In this document: positions 6,155-14,198 of the stretch, in pieces
How positions within the stretch are numbered: position 1 is the stretch's first letter
Layout of the letters: every line of letters starts with the position of its first letter
The notes under the pieces: generated by a model
What the model was told of the DNA's origin: nothing
What the model saw: only the letters and a program-made list of their open reading frames with translations
The model's database searches: none
Position numbers and translations under genes: made by a program
Source of the DNA: an uncultured Lachnospira sp.
Lineage (GTDB): Bacteria > Bacillota > Clostridia > Lachnospirales > Lachnospiraceae
Assembly (NCBI GenBank): GCA_910587485.1
Contig: CAJUKN010000032.1
Span: forward strand, 1-14,362
Reading direction: 5' to 3'
Length of the DNA: 14,362 nucleotides

Positions 6155-7195
6155 TTGAATAAAAGTATAAAGAAATGGATGACCTGTGCAGTTACAGTGA
6201 TTGTACTATTTAGTTTGACTGCATGTAATACAGAAATTAAAGTAGATTATGGATATAATCCTTCCGATTATGTTCAGTTAGGACAATATAAAGGGATGGA
6301 GGTTCATGTGGATGAAACTGCAATTGAGAAGGAGCTTATAAATAAGAGAGTTCTCAATGACCAGAAGGAAAATACCACATATAGTAGTGTGGAGCGAGAA
6401 GCGATTCAGGACGATAAAGTTATTGTAACCTATACAGGCAGCATTAATGGTCAGCAGGTTAGCGGATTTAGTAATGATGAGGATGAATTGATACTTGGCA
6501 CAGATACATTTATTATTGAAGGCTTTATTGATGAATTGTATGGCATGAAAGCAGATGATTTTAAGATTGTTATATTAACTGTTCCAGAAGACTTTACAAT
6601 GGCACAGGAATATGCAGGAAGTAAAATTGTTTTTGAAATTACAGTAAATGATGTACAAGCACCAAATGTTCCTATGATAACAGATACCTATGTAAAAGAA
6701 AATTTTGACTGTGATACTATAGAGGCATATAAAAAGAAAATTAAGGACGAAATTCAAGAAACAATTAATGAACAGATTGAAGAAGCAAAAAAAGAAGCTG
6801 TGCTTACCAAACTGCAAGATATATGTTCTGTCACAGGATATCCTGATTCATTAATTGAAACCAAGACGGAAGAATTAAGTAAAAGTATCAATTTTTATGC
6901 GCTGATGCAGGATATGACTCCTGATGAATATTGTCAAAGTAAGTTTAATATAAGCTTTGATGAGTATATAAAAAGGGCAGCAGCTCAAGAGTTAATATTT
7001 TATGCCATTGCGCAGGATGAAAATATTATTATAAAAGAGTATGATTATAAAGCGTATCTTCCGGGATTTGCAGAATCAAGAGGACATTCTGATGTACAAT
7101 CATTTACTGAAAAATATGACAAAGATAAGATTGTAAAAGGTATGATACTTCAAAATGCTCAAGATTTAGTTATGAATAATGCTGTGTTTAAATAA
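6155..7195 (+). CDS. Trigger-factor-like FKBP peptidyl-prolyl isomerase lipoprotein
   Basis: With TTG 6155 the protein has 346 residues. The start MNKSIKKWMTCAVTVIVLFS followed by LTAC is a textbook lipoprotein signal with lipid-modified C24. Residues about 84-166 resemble the FKBP domain of trigger factor (DDKVIVTYTGSINGQQVSGF, LGTDTFIIEGFIDELYGMK, TVPEDF). Residues about 175-340 are a helical trigger-factor C-like arm. The ribosome-binding N-domain of trigger factor is missing, as expected for a protein anchored outside the membrane. Its likely role is folding secreted proteins. GGGGAG is 7 bases before TTG 6155. An upstream GTG at 6104 would put an odd 17-residue extension before the signal and lacks a ribosome site. 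It is monocistronic, between two terminators. Confidence 0.82.
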   Translation: MNKSIKKWMTCAVTVIVLFSLTACNTEIKVDYGYNPSDYVQLGQYKGMEVHVDETAIEKELINKRVLNDQKENTTYSSVEREAIQDDKVIVTYTGSINGQQVSGFSNDEDELILGTDTFIIEGFIDELYGMKADDFKIVILTVPEDFTMAQEYAGSKIVFEITVNDVQAPNVPMITDTYVKENFDCDTIEAYKKKIKDEIQETINEQIEEAKKEAVLTKLQDICSVTGYPDSLIETKTEELSKSINFYALMQDMTPDEYCQSKFNISFDEYIKRAAAQELIFYAIAQDENIIIKEYDYKAYLPGFAESRGHSDVQSFTEKYDKDKIVKGMILQNAQDLVMNNAVFK

Positions 7196-7199
7196 GAGA

Positions 7200-7238
7200 G
7201 GCACCTTCTATAGAAGGTGCCTAAATATTTGTGTTTTT
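7200..7238 (+). terminator. Intrinsic terminator after the lipoprotein gene
   Basis: A perfect 11-bp inverted repeat (7200-7210 GGCACCTTCTA, 7211-7221 its complement) starts 4 bases after the stop. It is followed by TAAATATTTGTGTTTTT. The stem is strong and the T-run somewhat delayed. Confidence 0.8.
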
Positions 7239-7283
7239 ATAAAAGATAGATTGTACAAAATAACTATTCTTTGATGGGAAATC

Positions 7284-7313
7284 TTGTCAAAAATAGTATA
7301 GTAGTGGTATAAT
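7284..7313 (+). promoter_or_regulatory. Promoter of the protease-cohesin operon
   Basis: -35 TTGTCA (7284-7289), an 18-base spacer and a perfect -10 TATAAT (7308-7313). Transcription would begin near 7320, leaving a leader of about 100 bases. Confidence 0.7.
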
Positions 7314-7377
7314 TGTCCTGAACATATAGTTTTATTTTTATTTATTTCCTAAACAGTAGGACATGTAAACAAATTGA

Positions 7378-7396
7378 TAGGTTTTATAAAAACCTA
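7378..7396 (+). promoter_or_regulatory. Hairpin in the 5' leader of the M60 protease gene
   Basis: A perfect 8-bp stem TAGGTTTT/AAAACCTA with loop ATA ends about 10 bases before the AAAAGGAGG ribosome site. There is no T-run, so it is not a terminator. It could stabilise the messenger or modulate ribosome access; its function is unknown. Confidence 0.4.
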
Positions 7397-7419
7397 AATC
7401 TATTTAAAAGGAGGAAGTT

Positions 7420-10400
7420 ATGAAGAAAAAGGCAATATGTCTGATTTTAGCAATTCTTATTATTATTCCATGTTTGCAGATTGAAGCTTTTCAAAAAGAA
7501 GCTGATATACAAGCAAACATAAATGATGAGATGTTGGCGGCAGTAAATGTAGATGAAGCCACACCAACAGAGCCAACACAAGTGGATAATACGCAAAATC
7601 AGACAAGTTCAGCAACGACAGAGGCAGAAAACAAAGAGATGAATGAAGCCAGCTCACAGACAGATTCTGCAACGGCGGGAACACAAAATCCAGTAATCAA
7701 TACAGAAAATAAAACAGGTATTGGTCAGGTTGATGTGTCTATTTTATCTGCGTTGCTTTTAGAGAAAAGTGTTCATTTTACAGTTTCTCTTACAGGGCAA
7801 GAGGTAAAGTCTATTGATTTGCCAGGTGATAGTGATGCAGGTTTGCAGACAGTACAACAAGGTGTTTCTTTTGAAAATCTGGAGCCAGGCGATTATGTGT
7901 TGACTGTGACAGCACCAGGCTTTGCAAAGTATACACAGGAGATTAGCGTAGGAAATCAAGCATATTTTATTAAGCTGATGACAGGTTTTGTTGATGGTTA
8001 TGATTATGTAAACGGTCCGCATCCGGGCGTTCTCTTAATTGGTGATGTCAATAAAGATGGTGTAGTTGATGATGGTGATAAAACCATGTTAATCGATGCC
8101 ATTGACTCAGGTTTTGTAAATGACAGTGCTGATTTAAATGGTGACGGAGAAGTCAATCTTGTAGATTTAGAGAAGTTTGTTAAAGGATATCAGATGGAAG
8201 CGGTATGTGCCACATTAGAAGTCGGCGTGCCAGCCAATGCAGTGAATGTAAAATGCGATTCGTCCGTAACTTCTGTACAAGGTGATTTAAACTCACTGAT
8301 GACAAATGAAGGCGGTGTTGTAGCATTATCACCAGCAAAAGGCGGTGATATTTCAGGAAGTAATCCTGTTTCTTTAGATTTTGATTTTTCACAGAATAAA
8401 GAAAGCCTTGTTGGAGGCGTAACAATTAATACTGCAAATGATAATGCCATCCGCAGTATGGAAGCAGTTGTTACTTATGAAGATGCCAATGGAAAAGAGC
8501 AGAAAGTAACAGTGCCTTTAGAAGAAGGAATACATTTCTTGTTAGAAAATGAAAATATAAAGGCTACACAAGAAGGAAATGGTGCAATTAACATTGATTT
8601 TGGAACACAGATTGCAGTGAAAAAGGTAACATTTTTAATTAAAGGAATGAAGAAAAATGCTACACTTGCAGAGATATCAAAAGTAGAATTTTTAAATGGT
8701 ATGGAAAATCGTATTCCAGAGCCAGCTTTGGATATTCCGCAGAATGTAACTGCACAGCCAGAAAACAAGAAGTTTACATTGACATGGGACCCATGTGTAA
8801 ATGTTACAGGGTATGAAGTATTGATTCAATTTGAAGGAGAAGAGGAACTGATATATACAAAAGGTAATATACTTAACGCTTCTTCATTCAAAGGTGATAA
8901 GTTTGTCAATGGAAAAGAATATACAGTTCAGGTACGTTCTGTCAATGGTACATGGAGAAGTAAATACAGCGATGTAGGCAAAGTGGTTATGAAGACTGAT
9001 AAATTGCCAGAACCACCAGATTACTTAAAAGTGACAGGAACATATAAAGCAATTAAAGCTTCATGGAAAAAGATGGAAGACACAGACTCTTATAATTTAT
9101 ATTATAGAGAGGTTGGAGCTAGTACCTTTACAAAAATAGAAGGAATTGAACCAAATAGCTATACAATACCTGAATTAAAAGATAAAACGACGTATGAGGT
9201 TTATGTGACTGGTGTCAATGAGCTTGGCGAAGGAAAGCCATCGCTTACAGGAGTAGCAGAGACAACAGATTTAGAACCAGTGCAGATGCCAAAATATAAG
9301 TTGATTAATTATGCCGAAGAAGGTAAAGTTAGCGAGCATATTATTAACGCATTTTATACAAATGGCGGTATGGTAAATAGTCCGCTTGATACAGAGGGTA
9401 AAACAGCTTGGGGAACAGTAGATAATAATCCATATTCACACTTTTTATTAAATAGCTGGGATTCAGGCGGATATAATCCTTTAGGAGTCAATGGTGTCAC
9501 TTATGAATTTGATGAGCCATATAAATTGCAAAATATTGCTCTTTCAGAAGTATTAGAACAAAGTCCTGCATATGGATATGTGCGTGTACGATACTGGGAT
9601 GAGAATGGAAAAGCAGTAGAGATTAACAGAATGGGCATTCAAAGGAAAGTATCTGGAAATCACGCATATTATGTGATTCGACTGCCAGAGGCAATAACAG
9701 CAAAGAAGATTCAATTTGGTGTGAGCCGTGTAGTGGCTTCAGGTACAATTACATTTTCTGAAGTATATTTTTATCATTATGATTCTATAGAAGATGATAT
9801 TATGGCATTGTATGAAGATGACCTTCATACAGTACTCAGAAGTGATGTGACACAAGCAACAATTGATGAACTTCGCAACAGAATTAATACACCAGATGAA
9901 GTGAGCGGAGAATATCATCCAGATAAGGAAAAGTTAGAGAGAGAATTAAAGACAGCAGAGGATATTTTAAACTCTGTATTAAGTAATTCTGTACAAATTC
10001 ATAATACAATCAAGACAGCAGATGTCAATCGTGGTTTTGGCGGTCTTAACGCATGGCAGCCATTAGGTATTACAGCGGCAGCAGGCGAGGAAATTACGGT
10101 TTATGTTGGACATAATACCAAAAGAACAGGAGATAACACCAATTTACAGTTGGTTGCAACACAGTATCATGCAGAAGCAGCGTCTATGTTTAAGGTGGTA
10201 GCAACATTAAAGGTAGGAAGAAATGATATTACTATTCCAAAGCTTTCGTCAATAGCTGCAGAAGCAGGTGGTGCTTTATATGTACAGTATACTGGCAATA
10301 ATGCAAATGATCGATATGCAGTTCGTGTAAGTGGGGGCGTTTCTGTTCCAATTTTAGACCTTTATCAAGTGACAGACCGAAGTGAACAATTAGCAAGAGC

Positions 10401-12657
10401 AGAGCAGTATATTAAGGAACTTCAGTCTTATATTGGGCAGATAGAAGCAAAGCATAATGAAGCACATAAAGGTTCTACCAATGCATCTGTTAATAGATAT
10501 GATTATGAGGCGGCAAATTGTATATTAGGTGCATCAGATATCTTGTTGGATAAGATGTTGTTATCATTGCCAGCACAGCAGATTTTGACAGGCACAGGAG
10601 GCAATGCAGAAACACTTGTAAATTCAATGGATGCGATGGAAGAAATGTTAGATTTGTTCTATCAGCATAAAGGATTAAATAATACAGCAACTGAGGCAAA
10701 AGATAGGATTCCATTGGGACACTTAAATATTCGATATCAGAGAATGTTTGCAGGAGCATTTATGTATGCGTCAGGCAATCATATTGGTATTGAGTGGAAT
10801 GAAACCAAAGGCATGGTGTCAGGAAAGTCTGTACAGACGGACGAAAATGGAAAGCATATAAGCGGTCAATACTTTGGTTGGGGTATTGCACATGAAATTG
10901 GACATTGTATCAATCAAGGAAGTTATGCGGTTGCAGAAATTACAAATAACTATTTCTCTTTACTTGCACAGGCTAGAGATAATAATACAAGTGTTCGATT
11001 TAAGTATGAAAATGTTTATGATAAAGTGACTTCAGGAACAAAGGGTGTAGCTCCAAATGTATTTACACAGTTGGCTATGTACTGGCAGCTTCATTTGGCA
11101 TATGACAATGGATATAATTTTAAGACTTATGAAAATTATGAAGAACAGCTTGCTAATTTGTTCTTTGCAAGAGTAGATACGTATTCAAGAACACCAGCAA
11201 AAGCTCCAGCACCAGGTGAGATTGCATTGTCATTATCAGGTGATAAAGACCAAGTTTTGATGCGTCTGTCTTGTGCAGCAGCAGAAAAAAATGTGTTGGA
11301 ATTTTTCGAGCGATGGGGAAAGACTCCTGATGAGGAAACAATCGCATATGCTGAACAGTTTGAGAAAGAGACAAGAGCAATCTATTATGCAAATGATGAG
11401 TCTCGTGTGTATCGACTGGAAAATGCTTCGACAGGCAGCAGTCTTGGTGTCAATGGTGATGTAGAAGCAGTCGGAAGTAACACAACAGCAGTGGTAAATG
11501 CAAATTCAGCAAATCAGGTTGATATTACACTGTCTTCAGATAATAAAGATATACTTGGATATGAGATTGTACGCTGTACAATTTCTGGCGGGGAGATTGA
11601 GAAGGAAGTTGTTGGATTTACAACACAATCGACATTTACGGATTATGTGACAACCATGAATAATCGTGTAGTGACATATGAAATTACAGTGATTGACCAT
11701 TACTTGAATCGCTCTGCAGTAAAGACATTAAATCCTTTAAAGATTGAGCATAAGGGCAATATTGATAAGACGAACTGGACTATTAGTGCAAACAATATCA
11801 AAGATACAAGCAATGTAGTTGTTGATGATGAGGATAAAGAAGACACATGTGGTTCAAGCATGGAAGCACCAATTAAGAGCGCTATTGATAATGATGTCAA
11901 TACTGTTTATACAGGTGTAGCCAGTGAAAATGCAGAAGTAATAATAGAGTTTAATCAATATCATACAGTTACAGGTTTAGAATATAAAGTAAATCAGGGA
12001 ACACCAATCCAGGATTATACAATTTATGTTCGTGGAGCCGATGGGAACTGGGCAGAGGCTGCAAGTGGCGTATTTGGAGCAAGCAAAGTTGTTTACTTTG
12101 GCAAAAATGGCAATATTGCCGCTTATAATACAACAGCAGTAAAATTAGTAATCAAAAATCAATCTGGTAAAGAAATTGCAATATCCGAATTAGATGTATT
12201 TGGCATTACTGGTGATAATGTGGAATTTACAAACACAGCAGAGAATCCATCTATTGGAGAGTTAGAAAGTGATTTTGTATATGATGACAAGGGAAATGCA
12301 ATTCCAGCAGGTTCGATTGTATTTACTGGCTCTTATAAAGGAAATCCAGCATATAATGTAGTTGTTTTATATGACCAAGATGGAAATATTGTTGCTGCAA
12401 ATGATAAGGCAGAACATATTATTCTTGCAAATGTGCCAGACACAGGAAATATTCAAGATGTAAGCGATGGAAAATGGGTTTACTGGATTGCTCCAAACAG
12501 TGAAAATCAGGCAAAGATAACCAGTGTACGTGCAGAGTTATACCGTGTTGATGATGCTTTGACAAATGAGGGACAAAGGCTTGTCAGCGATTCTTATTTT
12601 GTGGAAATGCCATCTGTTTTGCCAAAGATTACATTGACACAAAATAGCGGAAACTAA
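7420..12657 (+). CDS. Secreted dockerin-bearing M60-family zinc metalloprotease (mucin-type)
   Basis: This is a 1745-residue multidomain surface enzyme with a signal peptide at 1-23. A Thr/Glu/Gln-rich stretch covers 35-98, and a beta-sandwich X-like module about 102-190. A type I dockerin (207-257) has two calcium loops with ligands D209-N211-D213-D217-D220 and D238-N240-D242-N246-D249. A discoidin-like region is at about 265-428. Two FN3 domains are at about 437-527 and 531-617, and a second discoidin-like region at about 640-786. The M60 catalytic part is about 870-1320, with HEIGH at 1158-1162 and a third ligand E1173, fitting HExGH-x(8-24)-E. A further FN3-like and an F5/8 C module (about 1475-1595) follow. 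M60 enzymes cleave mucin-type O-glycoproteins; the exact substrate here is inferred. There is no C-terminal anchor of its own. AAAAGGAGG precedes ATG 7420. Confidence 0.88.
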   Translation: MKKKAICLILAILIIIPCLQIEAFQKEADIQANINDEMLAAVNVDEATPTEPTQVDNTQNQTSSATTEAENKEMNEASSQTDSATAGTQNPVINTENKTGIGQVDVSILSALLLEKSVHFTVSLTGQEVKSIDLPGDSDAGLQTVQQGVSFENLEPGDYVLTVTAPGFAKYTQEISVGNQAYFIKLMTGFVDGYDYVNGPHPGVLLIGDVNKDGVVDDGDKTMLIDAIDSGFVNDSADLNGDGEVNLVDLEKFVKGYQMEAVCATLEVGVPANAVNVKCDSSVTSVQGDLNSLMTNEGGVVALSPAKGGDISGSNPVSLDFDFSQNKESLVGGVTINTANDNAIRSMEAVVTYEDANGKEQKVTVPLEEGIHFLLENENIKATQEGNGAINIDFGTQIAVKKVTFLIKGMKKNATLAEISKVEFLNGMENRIPEPALDIPQNVTAQPENKKFTLTWDPCVNVTGYEVLIQFEGEEELIYTKGNILNASSFKGDKFVNGKEYTVQVRSVNGTWRSKYSDVGKVVMKTDKLPEPPDYLKVTGTYKAIKASWKKMEDTDSYNLYYREVGASTFTKIEGIEPNSYTIPELKDKTTYEVYVTGVNELGEGKPSLTGVAETTDLEPVQMPKYKLINYAEEGKVSEHIINAFYTNGGMVNSPLDTEGKTAWGTVDNNPYSHFLLNSWDSGGYNPLGVNGVTYEFDEPYKLQNIALSEVLEQSPAYGYVRVRYWDENGKAVEINRMGIQRKVSGNHAYYVIRLPEAITAKKIQFGVSRVVASGTITFSEVYFYHYDSIEDDIMALYEDDLHTVLRSDVTQATIDELRNRINTPDEVSGEYHPDKEKLERELKTAEDILNSVLSNSVQIHNTIKTADVNRGFGGLNAWQPLGITAAAGEEITVYVGHNTKRTGDNTNLQLVATQYHAEAASMFKVVATLKVGRNDITIPKLSSIAAEAGGALYVQYTGNNANDRYAVRVSGGVSVPILDLYQVTDRSEQLARAEQYIKELQSYIGQIEAKHNEAHKGSTNASVNRYDYEAANCILGASDILLDKMLLSLPAQQILTGTGGNAETLVNSMDAMEEMLDLFYQHKGLNNTATEAKDRIPLGHLNIRYQRMFAGAFMYASGNHIGIEWNETKGMVSGKSVQTDENGKHISGQYFGWGIAHEIGHCINQGSYAVAEITNNYFSLLAQARDNNTSVRFKYENVYDKVTSGTKGVAPNVFTQLAMYWQLHLAYDNGYNFKTYENYEEQLANLFFARVDTYSRTPAKAPAPGEIALSLSGDKDQVLMRLSCAAAEKNVLEFFERWGKTPDEETIAYAEQFEKETRAIYYANDESRVYRLENASTGSSLGVNGDVEAVGSNTTAVVNANSANQVDITLSSDNKDILGYEIVRCTISGGEIEKEVVGFTTQSTFTDYVTTMNNRVVTYEITVIDHYLNRSAVKTLNPLKIEHKGNIDKTNWTISANNIKDTSNVVVDDEDKEDTCGSSMEAPIKSAIDNDVNTVYTGVASENAEVIIEFNQYHTVTGLEYKVNQGTPIQDYTIYVRGADGNWAEAASGVFGASKVVYFGKNGNIAAYNTTAVKLVIKNQSGKEIAISELDVFGITGDNVEFTNTAENPSIGELESDFVYDDKGNAIPAGSIVFTGSYKGNPAYNVVVLYDQDGNIVAANDKAEHIILANVPDTGNIQDVSDGKWVYWIAPNSENQAKITSVRAELYRVDDALTNEGQRLVSDSYFVEMPSVLPKITLTQNSGN

Positions 12658-12683
12658 AAATAGAGCGATAAAAGGAGTAGAAC

Positions 12684-13673
12684 ATGAAAAAAAATAGTTT
12701 AGGAATCATTATGGCAGTGTTCATATTTATCGCAATGCTGCCGCAGCAGGCATTAGCCGCCGACAATGAGACCCCTTTGAGATTACAGGCTGGACAGTCG
12801 GCTTTGGTAGAGGCAGAGCTTTCACAGGCAAGTGGGGAGAAGATTTCTTCTCTCCAGATAAGCTTGGAAGTAACGAGTCAAGATGGAACATCAGGAAATA
12901 CAAATGTTTTAGAAAAGATAGAAAATTTGTCTTTTTCACCAGATGAAACGATTGCTTCAAAGGCAAAAATATGTGAACATCGCTATCATAAAAACACAGG
13001 TGTTTTAGATATTTATATTGCAGGAACACAGCCGCTTTTTTCAGCAGAAGATAAGTTGACAGTGGGAAAAGTAACTGCAACAGGTAAAGACGGTAATGGG
13101 GTAGATGTCTATATTAAAATGGTGACAGATTCATTTAAGGTCGTAAGGGGAAATGATTTGCAAACCATTATGGAAGATGAGGCAACAGTTCGTATTGCGG
13201 TGGCAGCAGAAGAAGAAAAGCCTACACAGCCAGAAGAACCAGAAAAACCTACTACACCACAAGAACCAGAGACACCAAATTCAGAAGACCCAATAATTGA
13301 TAAGACTCAATTAAATGAAGCATTGGATATAGCAGCAGAATTTGTAGAATCAGATTATACAGCAGATAGTTTTGCACTGTTAAAAGCTGCAATAGAAAAA
13401 GCAAAAGCTGTTATGAATGATGCAAATGCTACACAAGAAGATATTGAATCTATAACAGATGAACTATTAAATGTAATAGGTTCTCTTGTACCTGTCTCAA
13501 ATAATAGTGTAGATAATAATTCACAGGCTAATGGCAGTAATCAAAATCAAAGCAGCACATCAGCTCAAACAGGTGATTGGAATGCTATTTGGGTATTTGT
13601 GGCTATGACTGTTTGTAGTTTGGCAGTTATTGTAATGCTTGTAGCATGGAAAAAGCATCATAAGCAATCATAA
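12684..13673 (+). CDS. Surface-anchored cohesin-like protein with FIVAR-like module
   Basis: This 329-residue protein has a signal peptide (1-25, ALA cut). Residues about 32-172 look like a cohesin beta-sandwich, with LRLQAGQSALVEAEL (strand with the usual G-x-x-V), HKNTGVLDIYIAGTQPLFSAE and LTVGKVTATG. A Pro/Glu linker covers 178-203. A FIVAR-like helical module is at about 207-268 (DKTQLNEALDIAAEF..., ATQEDIESITDELLNVI). A Ser/Asn/Gln linker follows, then AQTGD at 294-298, a membrane helix (301-322) and tail KKHHK. The tail resembles a sortase signal but lacks the Leu-Pro of LPxTG. The start is 26 bases after the protease stop with AAAAGGAG in between, so the genes form an operon. The neighbouring protease carries a dockerin, making this its probable docking partner. 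The cohesin call is by pattern only. Confidence 0.7.
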   Translation: MKKNSLGIIMAVFIFIAMLPQQALAADNETPLRLQAGQSALVEAELSQASGEKISSLQISLEVTSQDGTSGNTNVLEKIENLSFSPDETIASKAKICEHRYHKNTGVLDIYIAGTQPLFSAEDKLTVGKVTATGKDGNGVDVYIKMVTDSFKVVRGNDLQTIMEDEATVRIAVAAEEEKPTQPEEPEKPTTPQEPETPNSEDPIIDKTQLNEALDIAAEFVESDYTADSFALLKAAIEKAKAVMNDANATQEDIESITDELLNVIGSLVPVSNNSVDNNSQANGSNQNQSSTSAQTGDWNAIWVFVAMTVCSLAVIVMLVAWKKHHKQS

Positions 13674-13686
13674 GCTTGTTTGTTAA

Positions 13687-13720
13687 AAGATAAAAATAAA
13701 AAACATATTTTTCTTATCTT
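13687..13720 (+). terminator. A/T-rich imperfect hairpin after the cohesin gene, weak terminator candidate
   Basis: AAGATAA (13687-13693) pairs with TTATCTT (13714-13720). The inner A-rich and T-rich runs, including ATTTTT, can extend the stem. It begins 13 bases after the stop. No T-run follows, so it is a weak candidate and may work instead as messenger 3'-end protection. Confidence 0.35.
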
Positions 13721-13726
13721 GTGAAA

Positions 13727-13762
13727 GAAAGCTCCCGCCTCTTTAGGTGGGGAGGATGTCAC
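13727..13762 (+). mobile_element. Solitary IS200/IS605-like right-end hairpin
   Basis: CTCCCGCCT-CTTT-AGGTGGGGAG (13732-13754, nine pairs with one bulged G) is preceded by GAAAG and followed by GATGTCAC. This matches, from memory, the GAAGCTCCC...GGGGAGGATGTCA end of many IS605/TnpB elements in Firmicutes. There is no tnpB upstream, only the cohesin gene ending 54 bases earlier. It is therefore a solo end, a deletion relic, or a mini-element. Confidence 0.5.
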
Positions 13763-13803
13763 AATATGTATTAGAAGATAATATATAAGAAATTAATTTA
13801 TAG

Positions 13804-13901
13804 ACCTGTTATAAGATGAAAAATGGTTGCGGGGTGTGATATTATTTTTGAGTGCTATCAAATATCTTGTTATCAAATATTCATTTTATAGCAGGTTTTT
13901 T
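13804..13901 (+). ncRNA. Candidate structured RNA closed by a 17-bp stem and T-run
   Basis: The arm at 13804-13820 pairs along its full length with 13880-13896: 15 Watson-Crick and two G-U pairs, no gaps. TTTTT (13897-13901) follows. The 59-base interior contains GATATT (13838-13843), able to pair with AATATC (13861-13866), and a direct repeat TATCAAATAT at 13856-13865 and 13871-13880. Wobble rather than mismatch at both imperfect positions favours an RNA stem over plain DNA inverted repeats. I do not recognise the family. It could be a small RNA, a leader element of the next gene, or a mini transposon. Confidence 0.4.
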
Positions 13902-13951
13902 AAATGTTGTCTATATTTATATTTTGATAATAAAGTATAGTATATCCAATG

Positions 13952-13980
13952 TTGACAGACTGGTAATAATTGTATAAATT
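13952..13980 (+). promoter_or_regulatory. Promoter candidate for the gene starting at 14199
   Basis: A perfect -35 TTGACA (13952-13957) is followed by TATAAA at 15 bases or TAAATT at 17 bases (13973-13980), and TATAAT slightly beyond. The -35 is ideal and the -10 ambiguous. Transcription would start near 13987, giving a leader of about 210 bases that includes the 14084-14122 hairpin. Confidence 0.5.
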
Positions 13981-14083
13981 ATAATAAGATATGTGTATTA
14001 GATTTTATTGTTATTAAAGATTAAAATATTGATGATATTTCTAATATAGCAGAATAATAGGCTTTTGCAAAGTAAGATGTCTA

Positions 14084-14122
14084 AAATAACAAATGCCATG
14101 TTTTATGAATCCTTTGTTATTT
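14084..14122 (+). promoter_or_regulatory. Leader hairpin upstream of the gene at 14199
   Basis: A perfect 10-bp stem AAATAACAAA/TTTGTTATTT with a 19-base loop is followed by AATAAAAATG. There is no T-run after it, so termination is unlikely. Thirteen bases further on, GGAGGT (14136-14141) sits 9 bases before TTG 14151, which opens a six-codon frame ending at 14171. This is a possible leader peptide. Confidence 0.35.
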
Positions 14123-14198
14123 AATAAAAATGAATGGAGGTAAAAAAGAATTGCTATATAGGTTATCATAAAGAACAATAAAAATAGGGGGAAAATAA

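Noticed and set aside
7463..8768. Long open frames on the minus strand beneath the protease gene
   Set aside because: They lie wholly inside a strongly supported gene, lack ribosome sites and encode biased, Leu/His/Cys-rich sequence with no domain.
7420..13673. Plant-fibre cellulosome locus
   Set aside because: The only enzyme is an M60 protease; no glycoside hydrolase catalytic domain is visible.
13732..13754. The GC-rich hairpin as intrinsic terminator of the cohesin gene
   Set aside because: It is followed by GATGTCAC, not a T-run, and its flanks fit an IS605 end.
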